A stretch of 64,000 nt of DNA from Streptomyces sp. NBC_00820 (GCF_036347055.1 NZ_CP108882.1:5940001-6004000); one strand, 5' to 3'. Positions 39,273 to 48,483 are shown, numbered from the stretch's first letter. Numbers and translations: made by a program. The notes: a model not told the origin generated them from the sequence alone.

Positions 39273-40448
39273 TCAGGCGGACGGCCAGGACGGGACCGTG
39301 GCGGTGGGCGGCGTCCAGCGCTGGGTGCGGGGCACCGCGCCGTCGACGCCGTAGTCCTTCTTGAGCTGTTCGGGGATGGCGTAGTGCATGACCCGTCCGC
39401 GCGTGAGGGACGACAGTTCGAGGACGGCCGTCAGGTGGCCGAGGCGGTCCAGGGCCCAGGCGCCGAGGGGGGAGCGGTCCTCGATGGTCTCCAGGACCCC
39501 GAGGAGGTGGGGGGCGGCCTTGACGACGCCGTCCCATCGGGTGCGGGGCACCTGGAGCCAGTCCGCGCAGGTGTCGCCGACGAGATAGCGGATGAGAGCG
39601 GAGACGATCGGGTCGAAGAGGGTCCCGGGCACGACCTCCTCGTACAGGTCGATGAGCTGGCGCGTCAGGTGCGCGCCCTCCTCGGAAGGGCCCATGTGCC
39701 GGATCATGTACAGGTCCAGGAACTCGCGGGCCTCGTCCAGGTCCATCGGGACGGCGTCCTGGTCGACGCCCAGCATGGCGCCGACCACGCGCCAGGCGTA
39801 GTAGTAGGCCTCCGCGCCCTCCGCGGACATGTGGATGCCGAGCCGGTGCAGGCTGTCGAGCGCGAGCAGCGAGAAGAACATCTGGCCGCCGATCATGTCC
39901 TCCTGGCAGATCGGCGTCCCGAGGCTCGCGGTGTCCCAGCGGTTCTCGCGCTTGAGGTGATGGCGGATCGAGGCGTGCAGAAGGCGGACCTTCTGGGCGG
40001 CGGGGACGAACCTGCCGCCGGCTTCGAAGGCGTCGGGCTGCATCAGGTAGACCGTGAACTGGCCGGTCTCCGCCATCCGTTTGGACGGGTACTTCAGCGA
40101 GTGGGTGGCCGACAGCAGCCTCGCCACGGTCGGCACGACGTAACAGGCGGGCATGGAGGCGAAGGAGAGGGCGGTGGAGATGTGCACGTTGTTGTCGATG
40201 AAGAACAGCCGTGCCTTCTCCATCTCACCCCAGTCCACCCAGGCCGGCGGGGCGCTCGTGGCCTCGAGGTACTCGCGGGCGACGTCCGGCAGCCCGTCCG
40301 GCAGCGGGGCGCCTGCGGTGGAGACGTAGCGCATCAGGGTGTTGAACTTGCCGACCTCCCCACGCTCGAAGAGAGCGGCGACGGTGGCGTCGGCGAGTTC
40401 GTCGCCGGCCTGACGCAGGGCGTCCATCGAGGTCTCGGTACGGGTCAT
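39273..40448 (-). CDS. MpaB/latex-clearing-type oxygenase (DUF2236 family)
   Basis: 391 aa from ATG 40448, with aggag 8 nt upstream. DUF2236 proteins include the rubber oxygenase Lcp and the prenyl side-chain cleaving enzyme MpaB, both haem b-dependent oxygenases of isoprenoid chains. Here the central motif VRLLHASIRHHL carries His158, the probable haem ligand by analogy. It is followed by GTPICQEDMIGGQMFFSLLALD, the family's second block. No Tat or Sec signal is present, unlike secreted Lcp, so it is cytosolic or membrane-associated. It ends a three-gene operon with a polyprenyl synthase (115 bp upstream), which suggests that the prenyl chain made there is its substrate (inference). Confidence 0.85.
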   Translation of the reverse strand: MTRTETSMDALRQAGDELADATVAALFERGEVGKFNTLMRYVSTAGAPLPDGLPDVAREYLEATSAPPAWVDWGEMEKARLFFIDNNVHISTALSFASMPACYVVPTVARLLSATHSLKYPSKRMAETGQFTVYLMQPDAFEAGGRFVPAAQKVRLLHASIRHHLKRENRWDTASLGTPICQEDMIGGQMFFSLLALDSLHRLGIHMSAEGAEAYYYAWRVVGAMLGVDQDAVPMDLDEAREFLDLYMIRHMGPSEEGAHLTRQLIDLYEEVVPGTLFDPIVSALIRYLVGDTCADWLQVPRTRWDGVVKAAPHLLGVLETIEDRSPLGAWALDRLGHLTAVLELSSLTRGRVMHYAIPEQLKKDYGVDGAVPRTQRWTPPTATVPSWPSA

Positions 40449-40563
40449 GGCAGGGCTCCTCATGGCAGGGCTCCGTGTCCGGCCACGGGAGGTCCCCGGC
40501 CGTCGGAAGGGGGGTGGCCGGGGCGGCACGCGCGCGTGCCGCCCCCGTGCCGCTCTCGTGCGG

Positions 40564-41619
40564 TCAGGACGGACGGATCGTCGCCGCATGCGCCAGCGCG
40601 GTCAGGGCGTCGGCGGCGGGCGCGGGCACGTCCAGCTCGTGGAGGGCGTCGAGCGCCTCCTCGACCCGCGCGGTGATCATGCTTTCGACGCGGTCGGGTG
40701 ACCCCAGCCCGCGCATCACCCGGCGTACGGCGTCCAGGCCGTCCCGGTCCAGGTCGCTCCGGCCCAGCAGCGCGCGCAGCCGCTCCCGCTCGTCCTCGCC
40801 CGAGACGCGCCAGGTCTCCGCCAGCAGGGCGGTCGGCCGGTGGCCGCGTACGTCGTCCACGTCGGCCTTGCCGGTGCGGTCCGGGTCCCCGAACAGGCCG
40901 AGCAGGTCGTCCCGCAGCTGGAACGCCTCGCCCAGCGGCAGCCCGTAGGCGGAATAGCCCTCACGCAGCCGCCCGCTGGCTCCGGCCAGGGTGCCGCCGA
41001 TCAGCAGGGGCTGCTCGACGGTGTACTTGGCCGTCTTGTACCGGATGACCTTCAGCGACGCCGAGGTGTCCGGGGCGGTTCCGGTGAGCAGGATCTCCAG
41101 GCACTCGCCCGCGATCAGCTCCCGGGCCAGCGCCGACCACAGCGGGCGGGCCCGCGCGAGGTACGCGGCGGGGAGCCCGCTGGTGGCGAACAGCTGACCG
41201 GCCAGCGCCATCAGCAGGTCGCCGACCAGCATGGCCAGCGATCTCGCCGCGGCGACGACCCTCGGGTGCTCGGGCACGGTCGCGCGCAGGGCCCGATGGG
41301 CGGTGGGGCGGCCGTGCCGCAGGGGGCTGTCGTCGATGAGGTCGTCATGGACGACGGCGGCGGCGTGCACCAGCTCCATCGAGGCGGCCGCCCGCACCAG
41401 CGCGTCACTGTCCGGCTGGCCGACCGCGCGCCAGCCCCAGTAGCAGAAGGCCGCCCGCAGGCGCTTGCCGTCCGCGACCGCCGCCTCCAGCTCGTCGGCC
41501 ACCGGTCCCAGGACCGGGTCGACCGCCGCGAACCGCTCGGCCTCCTGGGCGACGAAGTGGCACAGCACCTGGTCGACACGGGCCTTGAACGCGGCCGGCT
41601 CCCACCGCTCAGGCGCCAT
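40564..41619 (-). CDS. Polyprenyl (geranylgeranyl-type) diphosphate synthase
   Basis: 351 aa from ATG 41619. It condenses isopentenyl diphosphate onto an allylic primer. The first aspartate-rich motif is DDLIDDSPLRHGRPTAHRA near residue 94; the second is LRDDLLGLFGDPDRTGKADVDD near 238, with G in place of the last D as in many Streptomyces GGPP synthases. LRAAFCYWGWRAVG and KTAKYTVEQPLLIGG are the substrate-binding segments. Product length cannot be read reliably from the sequence. It overlaps the upstream 92-residue gene by 11 bp and is followed by the DUF2236 oxygenase. No terpene cyclase, carotenoid or encapsulin gene is next to it. Confidence 0.92.
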   Translation of the reverse strand: MAPERWEPAAFKARVDQVLCHFVAQEAERFAAVDPVLGPVADELEAAVADGKRLRAAFCYWGWRAVGQPDSDALVRAAASMELVHAAAVVHDDLIDDSPLRHGRPTAHRALRATVPEHPRVVAAARSLAMLVGDLLMALAGQLFATSGLPAAYLARARPLWSALARELIAGECLEILLTGTAPDTSASLKVIRYKTAKYTVEQPLLIGGTLAGASGRLREGYSAYGLPLGEAFQLRDDLLGLFGDPDRTGKADVDDVRGHRPTALLAETWRVSGEDERERLRALLGRSDLDRDGLDAVRRVMRGLGSPDRVESMITARVEEALDALHELDVPAPAADALTALAHAATIRPS

Positions 41620-41887
41620 CGGCCGGCCGCCGGGTCAGGGCGTGGCGGGCGAGGACCTCCAGGTGGGCCGGCGGCACCGCCGCGTACCGGTCCACTGCCA
41701 GCCGGCCGCGCGCCACCAGATCGTGCTCGGCCTGTGCCGCCAGCTCCGTCGTGTCCGAGCGGCGCAGCAGTCCGCGGACCGCCGCCAGGGCCGACCCCAG
41801 TGTGCTCACGGCCAGATCGGCCATCCCCGCCACCAAGAGCACCGCCTGCTCGTCGATGCCCCCGCGGTGTCCCGTTTCTTGCGTCAT
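41609..41887 (-). CDS. Small helical protein upstream of the polyprenyl synthase
   Basis: 92 aa from ATG 41887, with ggggagagg just upstream. One moderately hydrophobic helix (AVLLVAGMADLAVSTLGSALAAV) is followed by a charged helix (LLRRSDTTELAAQAEHDLVARG). No family recognised. An 11-bp overlap with the synthase start and the same strand make it the first gene of the operon; a role as a small partner or membrane tether of the synthase is a guess. Confidence 0.7.
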   Translation of the reverse strand: MTQETGHRGGIDEQAVLLVAGMADLAVSTLGSALAAVRGLLRRSDTTELAAQAEHDLVARGRLAVDRYAAVPPAHLEVLARHALTRRPADGA

Positions 41888-42066
41888 GCCCTCTCCCCAC
41901 CGGCGCGTCCGGGCGGCAGCGGTCACCTGCCGCACCCTTCGAGCATCGCGGCCCGGCGGGCGCGGGGACGGAGGAACTCACTATCGGGTGAACGGGTGAT
42001 CCGCTCACTCGGTCGTGTGGGGTTCTTGGGGTCCGTGTGGCGCTCTGCGGGGCGATGTGGTGCGCG

Positions 42067-42107
42067 CCGCCGGGACGGTGTGGCCGCACACCGCCGGGAC
42101 GGTGTGG
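42067..42107. repeat. 17-bp direct repeat upstream of recA
   Basis: ccgccgggacggtgtgg occurs at 42067-42083 and 42091-42107 (24-bp spacing), ending 28 bp before the recA -35 box. It may be a regulator site or a chance duplication. The rest of 41888-42134 holds no gene. Confidence 0.7.
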
Positions 42108-42134
42108 CGCGCTGTGGAGTCCCGCGTGGCACGC

Positions 42135-42164
42135 TTGACACGAAAATCGAACATACATTCTTAT
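42135..42164 (+). promoter_or_regulatory. recA promoter with LexA (SOS) box
   Basis: A perfect -35 ttgaca (42135-42140), 18 bp, then tcttat (42159-42164) as -10. Between them gaacatacattc (42149-42160) fits the actinobacterial LexA site gaac-n4-gttc with one mismatch and overlaps the -10. LexA bound here would block transcription until DNA damage. Confidence 0.85.
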
Positions 42165-42324
42165 GGAGGCTCAGGCGAGGCTCTCGACGGGGATTTCAGC
42201 ACGGTTTAGGTTGGTATGTCCCCTTGTTATCCACAGGCCGGGCCGACGTCGGGGCGCATTGTCAGCGGCAGGCGTTAGCGTCTTTGACGTGAAGCGATCG
42301 ACTCAAGCAAACCGGGTGGAACCC

Positions 42325-43446
42325 ATGGCAGGAACCGACCGCGAGAAGGCGCTGGACGCCGCACTCGCACAGATTGAACGGCAATTCGGCAAGGGCGCGG
42401 TGATGCGCCTGGGTGAGCGGCCGAACGAGCCCATCGAGGTCATCCCCACCGGGTCGACCGCGCTCGACGTCGCCCTCGGTGTCGGCGGCCTGCCGCGCGG
42501 CCGAGTGGTGGAGGTGTACGGCCCGGAGTCCTCCGGTAAGACGACCCTGACCCTGCACGCGGTGGCGAACGCGCAGAAGGCCGGCGGCCAGGTTGCCTTC
42601 GTGGACGCCGAGCACGCCCTCGACCCCGAGTACGCCAAGAAGCTCGGCGTCGACATCGACAACCTGATCCTCTCCCAGCCGGACAACGGCGAGCAGGCGC
42701 TGGAGATCGTGGACATGCTGGTCCGCTCCGGTGCGCTCGACCTGATCGTCATCGACTCCGTCGCCGCGCTCGTCCCGCGCGCGGAGATCGAGGGCGAGAT
42801 GGGCGACAGTCACGTCGGTCTCCAGGCCCGCCTGATGAGCCAGGCGCTGCGGAAGATCACCAGCGCGCTCAACCAGTCCAAGACCACCGCGATCTTCATC
42901 AACCAGCTCCGCGAGAAGATCGGCGTGATGTTCGGCTCCCCGGAGACCACGACCGGTGGCCGGGCGCTGAAGTTCTATGCCTCGGTGCGACTCGACATCC
43001 GCCGCATCGAGACCCTGAAGGACGGCACGGACGCGGTCGGCAACCGCACCCGCGTCAAGGTCGTCAAGAACAAGGTCGCGCCGCCCTTCAAGCAGGCCGA
43101 GTTCGACATCCTCTACGGCCAGGGCATCAGCCGCGAGGGCGGCCTGATCGACATGGGCGTGGAGAACGGCTTCGTGCGCAAGGCCGGCGCCTGGTACACG
43201 TACGAGGGCGACCAGCTCGGCCAGGGCAAGGAGAACGCGCGCAACTTCCTCAAGGACAACCCCGACCTGGCCAACGAGATCGAGAAGAAGATCAAGGAGA
43301 AGCTGGGCGTGGGTGTGCGGCCGGAGGAGCCCGCCGCCGAGCCGGGCGCGGACGCGGCGACCACCGCGGCCGCCGACGACGCCAAGACGGCGCCCGCCCC
43401 CGCGGCCAAGGCCACCAAGCCCAAGGCCTCCGCAGCCAAGAGCTGA
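42325..43446 (+). CDS. recA: Recombinase RecA
   Basis: 373 aa from ATG 42325. It forms filaments on single-stranded DNA, drives strand exchange and triggers LexA self-cleavage. Walker A GPESSGKT at 66-73. Walker B ([18 protein letters not shown]), L1 ([20 protein letters not shown]), [23 protein letters not shown] and the monomer contact loops are intact. The C-terminal tail is Ala/Lys/Glu-rich, as in other Streptomyces RecA. The leader is about 155 nt long, preceded by a LexA-controlled promoter. recX follows after 3 nt, so the two are cotranscribed and RecX can tune RecA. Confidence 0.99.
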   Translation: MAGTDREKALDAALAQIERQFGKGAVMRLGERPNEPIEVIPTGSTALDVALGVGGLPRGRVVEVYGPESSGKTTLTLHAVANAQKAGGQVAFVDAEHALDPEYAKKLGVDIDNLILSQPDNGEQALEIVDMLVRSGALDLIVIDSVAALVPRAEIEGEMGDSHVGLQARLMSQALRKITSALNQSKTTAIFINQLREKIGVMFGSPETTTGGRALKFYASVRLDIRRIETLKDGTDAVGNRTRVKVVKNKVAPPFKQAEFDILYGQGISREGGLIDMGVENGFVRKAGAWYTYEGDQLGQGKENARNFLKDNPDLANEIEKKIKEKLGVGVRPEEPAAEPGADAATTAAADDAKTAPAPAAKATKPKASAAKS

Positions 43447-43449
43447 CCT

Positions 43450-44298
43450 GTGACGCGACGAACCGACTGGGCCGAGTACGAGTACGCCACCTCCGATGTC
43501 TCACGGGGGAGAGGCACCGGGGGCGACCCGCGCTCCGCCACGGCCGGTGAAGACGAGTACGGGGACGCGCGGCACGACGGATACGAGGACGGACGGCGGT
43601 ACGCCGACCCCGGGGACAGCGGCACACACCCGGACGACGAGCCCCACGGGGGCGGCTCGTCGGGCCGAGGTTCCCGGAGCGCCGACGGGCCGCGGGACGG
43701 CCGGGGGCGTGGCCGCCGCCGGCGCGGCTTCGGCGATCCGTCCGGTGAGGACGAAGGCGCCCCTTCCTCGTCGAGGGCCGAGCGGGGGGAGTCTTCGGGG
43801 GACCCGGCTGAGCGGGCGCGGGCCATCTGCCTGCGCCTGCTCACCGGGACCCCGCGCACCCGCAAGCAACTCGCGGACGCCCTGCGCAAGCGGGAGATCC
43901 CCGAGGAGGTAGCCGAGGAGGTGCTCTCGCGGTTCGAGGAGGTCGGACTGATCGACGACGGCGCCTTCGCGGACGCCTGGGTGGAGTCCCGGCATCACGG
44001 CCGGGGGCTCGCGCGTCGTGCGCTCGCCCGGGAGCTGCGCACCAAGGGCGTCGACTCGGCGCTGATCGACGAGGCCGTCGGCCGGCTCGACTCCGAGCAG
44101 GAGGAGGAGACCGCCCGGGACCTGGTCGCCCGCAAGCTTCGGGCCACCCGTGGCCTCGACCGCGACAAGCGGCTCCGGCGTCTCGCCGGCATGCTCGCCC
44201 GCAAGGGCTATCCCGAGGGCCTGGCCCTCCGCGTCGTCCGCCAGGCCCTGGAAGAAGAGGGCGAGGACACGGAGTTCCTCGAGGGCGACGGGTTCTGA
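43450..44298 (+). CDS. recX: RecA regulator RecX with long disordered N-terminus
   Basis: 282 aa from GTG 43450. The RecX domain proper (about 160 residues) begins near residue 120: AERARAICLRLLTGTPRTRKQLADALRKREIP, then FEEVGLIDDGAFADAWVESR and the second and third three-helix repeats. It ends in a short acidic tail. The first about 115 residues are Gly/Asp/Arg/Ser-rich and low in hydrophobics, so probably disordered; E. coli RecX lacks this. RecX modulates RecA filament growth. The GTG lies 3 nt after the recA stop; a shorter product from an internal start cannot be excluded. Confidence 0.93.
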   Translation: MTRRTDWAEYEYATSDVSRGRGTGGDPRSATAGEDEYGDARHDGYEDGRRYADPGDSGTHPDDEPHGGGSSGRGSRSADGPRDGRGRGRRRRGFGDPSGEDEGAPSSSRAERGESSGDPAERARAICLRLLTGTPRTRKQLADALRKREIPEEVAEEVLSRFEEVGLIDDGAFADAWVESRHHGRGLARRALARELRTKGVDSALIDEAVGRLDSEQEEETARDLVARKLRATRGLDRDKRLRRLAGMLARKGYPEGLALRVVRQALEEEGEDTEFLEGDGF

Positions 44299-44734
44299 CG
44301 GTTCGGCGGCCGTGGAACGCCGACAGCTCGGCGGCGTGGAGTGCCGGCATTCCGGTACTTCGCCGCGAGCTACCTTCCCGCAGGCGTCCGCCGGTTGGCG
44401 GGCCGCGGGACCGCGTCGCGTCCTGACCTGTGTCCGCCGTGTCCGTCGTGTACGCCGTGTGCACCCGTAGCGGGCTCGGGTGTCCCGCGTGCGTCGATGC
44501 GAGCGCGGTAGTCCAGCGGGGTCCCGCCTCCCGGTGGGGTTAACCCCCGCCGAAGACGCCGGACCGCCTCAATGCCCCCGGACATGCGCACGGGCGAAGG
44601 TGTTCGAGCGCCCTGGACCGCAGACCGCAGACCGCAGACCGCAGATCACGGATCACGGACCTCGACCCAGGCTCACGTCGAGAGCGGCGGGCGTACGGAC
44701 AGCCGAGACTCACAACAGAAGAGAGCCAGCCCCG
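44299..44734. other. Intergenic stretch with short tandem repeats
   Basis: 436 bp with no supported gene. At 44615-44660 a 7-bp unit gaccgca occurs four times head to tail, followed by two gatcacg units. No ATPase gene or fragment, which would be expected beside an FtsX permease, is visible here. Confidence 0.6.
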
Positions 44735-47263
44735 ATGATGCTGCGCTACGCCCTCCGGACCGTCCGAGCCCGTAAAGCGGGTTTCCTCGGCGCCTTCCTC
44801 GCGCTCATGTGCGCGGCCGCTCTGATCACCGCCTGCGGCACCCTCCTCGACACCGGTCTGCGCGGCACGATCCGTACCGAGCGCTACGCCGCCGCACCCG
44901 TCGTGGTCTCCGCCGACCAGTACGTCCACCGCGTCACCGTCAAGCACAAGCACGGCAAGACCAAGGTCAAGCGCAAGGCGAAGCCCCTCGCCGAACACGC
45001 CTGGCTGTCGGCCGGCTTGGAGGCCACGCTGGCCCGCACCCCGGGTGTCGCCCGCGTCGTCCCCGAACTGACCTTTCTCGCACAGCCGCTGACCCCGGCG
45101 GGCACCGGTGGCCGCACCGCCTACGGGCATGCGTGGGAATCCGCCGCACTGACGCCGTACCACCTGGTCACCGGCAGCCCACCCGAGGCCGCCGGTGACC
45201 TCGTCGTCGACCGCGACCTCGCCACGCGCGCCCACCTCCGGCCCGGCGACCGTCTCACCGTGCAGTCGACGCAGTCCCCTCGCGCCTACCGTGTCACCGG
45301 TATCGCCGCCCCTGAGACTCCGGTCCGCCACCAGACGTCCCTGTTCTTCTCCACCGAGGAGGCCCGGCGACTGGCCGGGCACCCGGACCAGGTCACCGCG
45401 TTCGGTGTCCTGCCGGCCCGGGGCGCCGCTCCCGGCATGGTCCGGCAGGCGGTGGCACAGGCGCTGCGCGGCACGACCGCCCAGGTCAGCACCGGCGATG
45501 CCCGCGGGGCCGTCGAGTTCCTGGACGCGGCCGCCGCCCGTACCCGGCTGGTCAGCATGGGCGCCGCGATGGGCGGTACGTCGCTGCTGGTGGCGGTGCT
45601 CGTGGTCGTCGGCACCTTCGCGCTCACCGTCCAGCAGCGCCATCGCGAACTCGCCCTGCTCCGGGCCATCGCCGCCACCTCCGGGCAGATCCGCAAACTG
45701 CTCGGCCGGGAGGCGCTCATCGTCGGGGCGGCCGCCGGGAGCGCCGGCGCACTGCTCGGGCTGCCGTTGGGCGGCTGGCTGTACTCGAGGTTCGTCGCCC
45801 TGGGCGCCGTACCCGACACGCTCCAGCTCACCATCAGCGTCTTCCCCGCGTCGGCCGCCCTCGCCGTCACCCTCCTCGGTGCCTGGGCGGCGGCGCGGGC
45901 AGCCTCCCGCAGAGTTGCGCGGATCCGGCCGGCGGAGGCGCTGGCCGAGGCCGGAAGCGAGCGCACCCGGCCCGCCTGGGGGCGCGTCGGCGCCGGTCTG
46001 CTGCTGCTCACCGGGGGAGTCGTGCTCGTCGCGGTCCTCACCCTCCTGCGCACCGAGGCCGCTTCGACCCCCGTCACCTTCCTCACCGTGATCGTCCTGT
46101 CCACCTCCGTCGCCCTGCTCGGCCCGCTACTGGTCAAGGCGGCCGCGCTGCTGCTCGCCGGCCCGCTGCGGCTCACCGGCCACGGCGGGCGCCTCGCCAC
46201 GGCCAACCTGCGGGGGAACGCCGCCCGGATGGCCTCCGTCGTCACCCCCCTCACACTGCTCGTCGGCATGACCTGCACCGTCCTGTTCGTCCAGTCGACC
46301 CTCGGGGACGCCGCGCGGAACCAGGCCCGGGAAGGTGTCACCGCCGACTGGGTCGTCGCGGCCCAGGGGCCCGGCGTCCCGGGCGAGGCCGCGCGGCGGC
46401 TGCGCGCGCGGCACGACACCGTCACCGAGGTGGTCCGTACGACCGTCCGTGTCGGCCTCGACAAATACCCCGCCCAGGGCGTCACGCCGGCCGGGCTGAC
46501 CCGCACCTGGGACCCGAAGGTCACCGCCGGCTCCCTCGGCGGCCTCGCCCCCGGTACCGTCGCCGTCAGCCGACTGGTCGCGGACCAGCGTCACTTGGAA
46601 CCCGGCAGCACCCTGAAGCTCACACTTGGCGACGGCACACCCGCCACGCTCACCGTCGCCGCCGTCTACGCCAGGGGTCTGGGCTTCGGCGACCTCACCT
46701 TCGCCCACGACCTCGTCGCCCGCCACGTCGACAACCCGCTCGCCTCCTCGCTCCTCGTCGGCACGACCCGTACACAGAAACAACTCGCGACTACCCTGCG
46801 TGAGTTCCCGGCGCTGCGAATTCTCTCCCCGGACGCCGCCGATTCGCTCCAGGCCGACCGGCAGCAGACGAACGCCGAGGTCAACTACCTGGCCATGGGG
46901 CTCGTCCTGGCCTTCACCGCCATCGCCGTCGTCAACACGCTGGCCATGTCGGTCGCGGAGCGTGTCCGGGAGTTCGCCCTGCTCCGCCTGGCCGGTGCCA
47001 CCCGCCGCCAGGTGCTGCGCATGCTGCGCACCGAGGCACTGTCCGTACTGCTCCTCGCCACGGGACTCGGCAGCGGCATCTCCCTCGCCGTGCTCACCGC
47101 GTTCAGCGTGGGCATGACCGGCCACGCGTCACCCGTGGTCACGCCCCTGCTCTACGTCACCGTGGTCGCGGTCGCCGCGCTGCTCACGCTGGCGGCCACC
47201 GCTGTGCCGGGACGTTCGGCGCTCCGGGTACGGGCCGTGACGGTGGCGACGGCGAGGGAGTAG
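44735..47263 (+). CDS. FtsX-like ABC transporter permease (two FtsX domains)
   Basis: 842 aa from ATG 44735 (ATG 44738 also possible). Layout: helix at 15-40 (FLGAFLALMCAAALITACGTLLDTG), an extracytoplasmic domain with a basic patch (HKHGKTKVKRKAK), and a first FtsX domain of three helices (about 285-400, with VQQRHRELALLRAIAATSGQIRKLL). Then a central helix pair, a second extracytoplasmic domain, and a second FtsX domain (about 725-835, with SVAERVREFALLRLAGATRRQVLRML). These are MacB/LolC-type mechanotransmitters that normally work with an ATPase encoded beside them. No such ATPase lies on either side, so it either uses one encoded elsewhere or is an orphan. Confidence 0.88.
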   Translation: MMLRYALRTVRARKAGFLGAFLALMCAAALITACGTLLDTGLRGTIRTERYAAAPVVVSADQYVHRVTVKHKHGKTKVKRKAKPLAEHAWLSAGLEATLARTPGVARVVPELTFLAQPLTPAGTGGRTAYGHAWESAALTPYHLVTGSPPEAAGDLVVDRDLATRAHLRPGDRLTVQSTQSPRAYRVTGIAAPETPVRHQTSLFFSTEEARRLAGHPDQVTAFGVLPARGAAPGMVRQAVAQALRGTTAQVSTGDARGAVEFLDAAAARTRLVSMGAAMGGTSLLVAVLVVVGTFALTVQQRHRELALLRAIAATSGQIRKLLGREALIVGAAAGSAGALLGLPLGGWLYSRFVALGAVPDTLQLTISVFPASAALAVTLLGAWAAARAASRRVARIRPAEALAEAGSERTRPAWGRVGAGLLLLTGGVVLVAVLTLLRTEAASTPVTFLTVIVLSTSVALLGPLLVKAAALLLAGPLRLTGHGGRLATANLRGNAARMASVVTPLTLLVGMTCTVLFVQSTLGDAARNQAREGVTADWVVAAQGPGVPGEAARRLRARHDTVTEVVRTTVRVGLDKYPAQGVTPAGLTRTWDPKVTAGSLGGLAPGTVAVSRLVADQRHLEPGSTLKLTLGDGTPATLTVAAVYARGLGFGDLTFAHDLVARHVDNPLASSLLVGTTRTQKQLATTLREFPALRILSPDAADSLQADRQQTNAEVNYLAMGLVLAFTAIAVVNTLAMSVAERVREFALLRLAGATRRQVLRMLRTEALSVLLLATGLGSGISLAVLTAFSVGMTGHASPVVTPLLYVTVVAVAALLTLAATAVPGRSALRVRAVTVATARE

Positions 47264-47437
47264 CACGACCGGGCGCGCATCAGGCCGGCTTGGCAGCCCT
47301 GGGCCGACCTGGATGCCTCGGGACGACCCGGTTTCTCGGGCCGACCCGGGTGTCTCGGGCCGGCTCGGGAGGCCCCAGGCCGGCCCAGGCTGGCCCGCCG
47401 TGCTGCCCGGCGAGCGCGTCGCCCGCTCCCCGACCGG

Positions 47438-47860
47438 TCAGCCCCGAGCCGCCGCCGGCGCCTCCACCGGCAGGCCCGCCGCCCGCCACGCCTGGAAGCC
47501 GTCCACCAGGTCCGTCGCACGGTGCAGGCCCAGTTGGTGGAGGGAGGCGGCCGCCAGACTGGAGGCGTAGCCCTCGTTGCAGATGACGACGACGCGCAGG
47601 TCGTGGCCGGTGGCCTCGGGGAGGCGGTGGCTGCCCTGGGGGTCGAGACGCCACTCCAGCTCGTTGCGCTCGATCACGAGGGCGCCGGGGATCAGACCGT
47701 CCCGTTCGCGCAGGGCCGCGTACCGGATGTCGACGAGCACGGCCCGGCCGGTCCGCGCCGCCTCGTGCGCCTCTTTCGCCTCGATGCGCCGGTAGCCGGT
47801 GCGCACCCGCTCCAGCAACTCGTCGATGCCGACCGCCCGTGGCTCCGTGCCGCCGCTCAC
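47438..47860 (-). CDS. Rhodanese-like sulfurtransferase
   Basis: 140 aa from GTG 47860, overlapping the cysteine dioxygenase stop (GTGA). A single rhodanese domain with IEAKEAHEAARTGRAVLVDIR and the active-site loop CNEGYASS, whose Cys would carry the persulfide sulfur. Ends with LVDGFQAWRAAGLPV, the typical family finish. The first 20 residues (GIDELLERVRTGYRRI) are an extension often seen in Streptomyces members. Coupling to a cysteine dioxygenase suggests joint handling of surplus cysteine and sulfane sulfur. Confidence 0.92.
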   Translation of the reverse strand: MSGGTEPRAVGIDELLERVRTGYRRIEAKEAHEAARTGRAVLVDIRYAALRERDGLIPGALVIERNELEWRLDPQGSHRLPEATGHDLRVVVICNEGYASSLAAASLHQLGLHRATDLVDGFQAWRAAGLPVEAPAAARG

Positions 47861-48435
47861 TGCCAGTCCTCCGGGCGCTCGACCTGCTCCAGGCGGAGCA
47901 CCTGGCCGGTGCGACTGTAGCGACGGATCCTCGGCAGCGGCGGGTAGTAGGCGTGGACGGAGACGGCGTGTCGGTCGGGGGACTCGTTGAGCACCTCGTG
48001 CACGTGGTGCCGGCCGAAGGCGCGGCCCTGGCCCGCGGCCAGCCGGCGGGTGCGGTCCACGCCGTCGGAGAGTTCGAGGGTCTTCCAGCCGTCGGTGGGC
48101 AGCCGGGCGGCCAGCGCGTGCTCCTTGAGCTCGCCGGACGCCGTCACGAAGGCACCGGCCGAGTCGGCGTGGTCGTGCCAGCCGGTGCCGCTGCCGGGCG
48201 GCCAGCCGATCAGCCAGGCCTCGCTGCCGCCGGGGCCCGCCAGCCGCACCCAGGTGCGGCCCTCGGGATCGAGCGGGAGGGAGGCGATCAGCTCGGCGTC
48301 GGTGGCTGTACGCCGTACGAAGTCGAGGAGGTCGGCCTGCGAGGGCGCCGGAGCGGCGGCGGACGCGGCGGCCGACGCGGGGGCGGACACGGCAGAGGGG
48401 GCGGCAGCGGGGGACACGGAAGGGAAGACAGACAC
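47857..48435 (-). CDS. Cysteine dioxygenase type I
   Basis: 192 aa from GTG 48435, chosen because aggac lies 8 nt before it; a second GTG two codons upstream is the alternative. It oxidises L-cysteine to cysteine sulfinate with a mononuclear iron. The cupin has the three-His site: WHDHADSAGAF (His-x-His) and, about 55 residues later, GRHHVHEVLN. The first 35 residues are a low-complexity Ala/Pro/Ser tail. The ending PPLPRIRRYSRTGQVLRLEQ is typical of actinobacterial members. It is the first structural gene of an operon with the rhodanese and is preceded by a small leader ORF containing three Cys codons. Confidence 0.9.
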   Translation of the reverse strand: MSVFPSVSPAAAPSAVSAPASAAASAAAPAPSQADLLDFVRRTATDAELIASLPLDPEGRTWVRLAGPGGSEAWLIGWPPGSGTGWHDHADSAGAFVTASGELKEHALAARLPTDGWKTLELSDGVDRTRRLAAGQGRAFGRHHVHEVLNESPDRHAVSVHAYYPPLPRIRRYSRTGQVLRLEQVERPEDWQ

Positions 48436-48465
48436 GTGCACCGTCCTGAAGAGGGTTCGCCGAAC

Positions 48466-48483
48466 GGGCGCACGACGGCGCCC
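48466..48483 (-). promoter_or_regulatory. Hairpin between leader peptide and cysteine dioxygenase
   Basis: gggcgc-acgacg-gcgccc, a 6-bp GC-only stem with 6-nt loop, 22 nt after the leader-peptide stop and 30 nt before the cysteine dioxygenase start. It could act as an attenuator or hide the translation start, depending on ribosome position on the leader. Confidence 0.45.
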
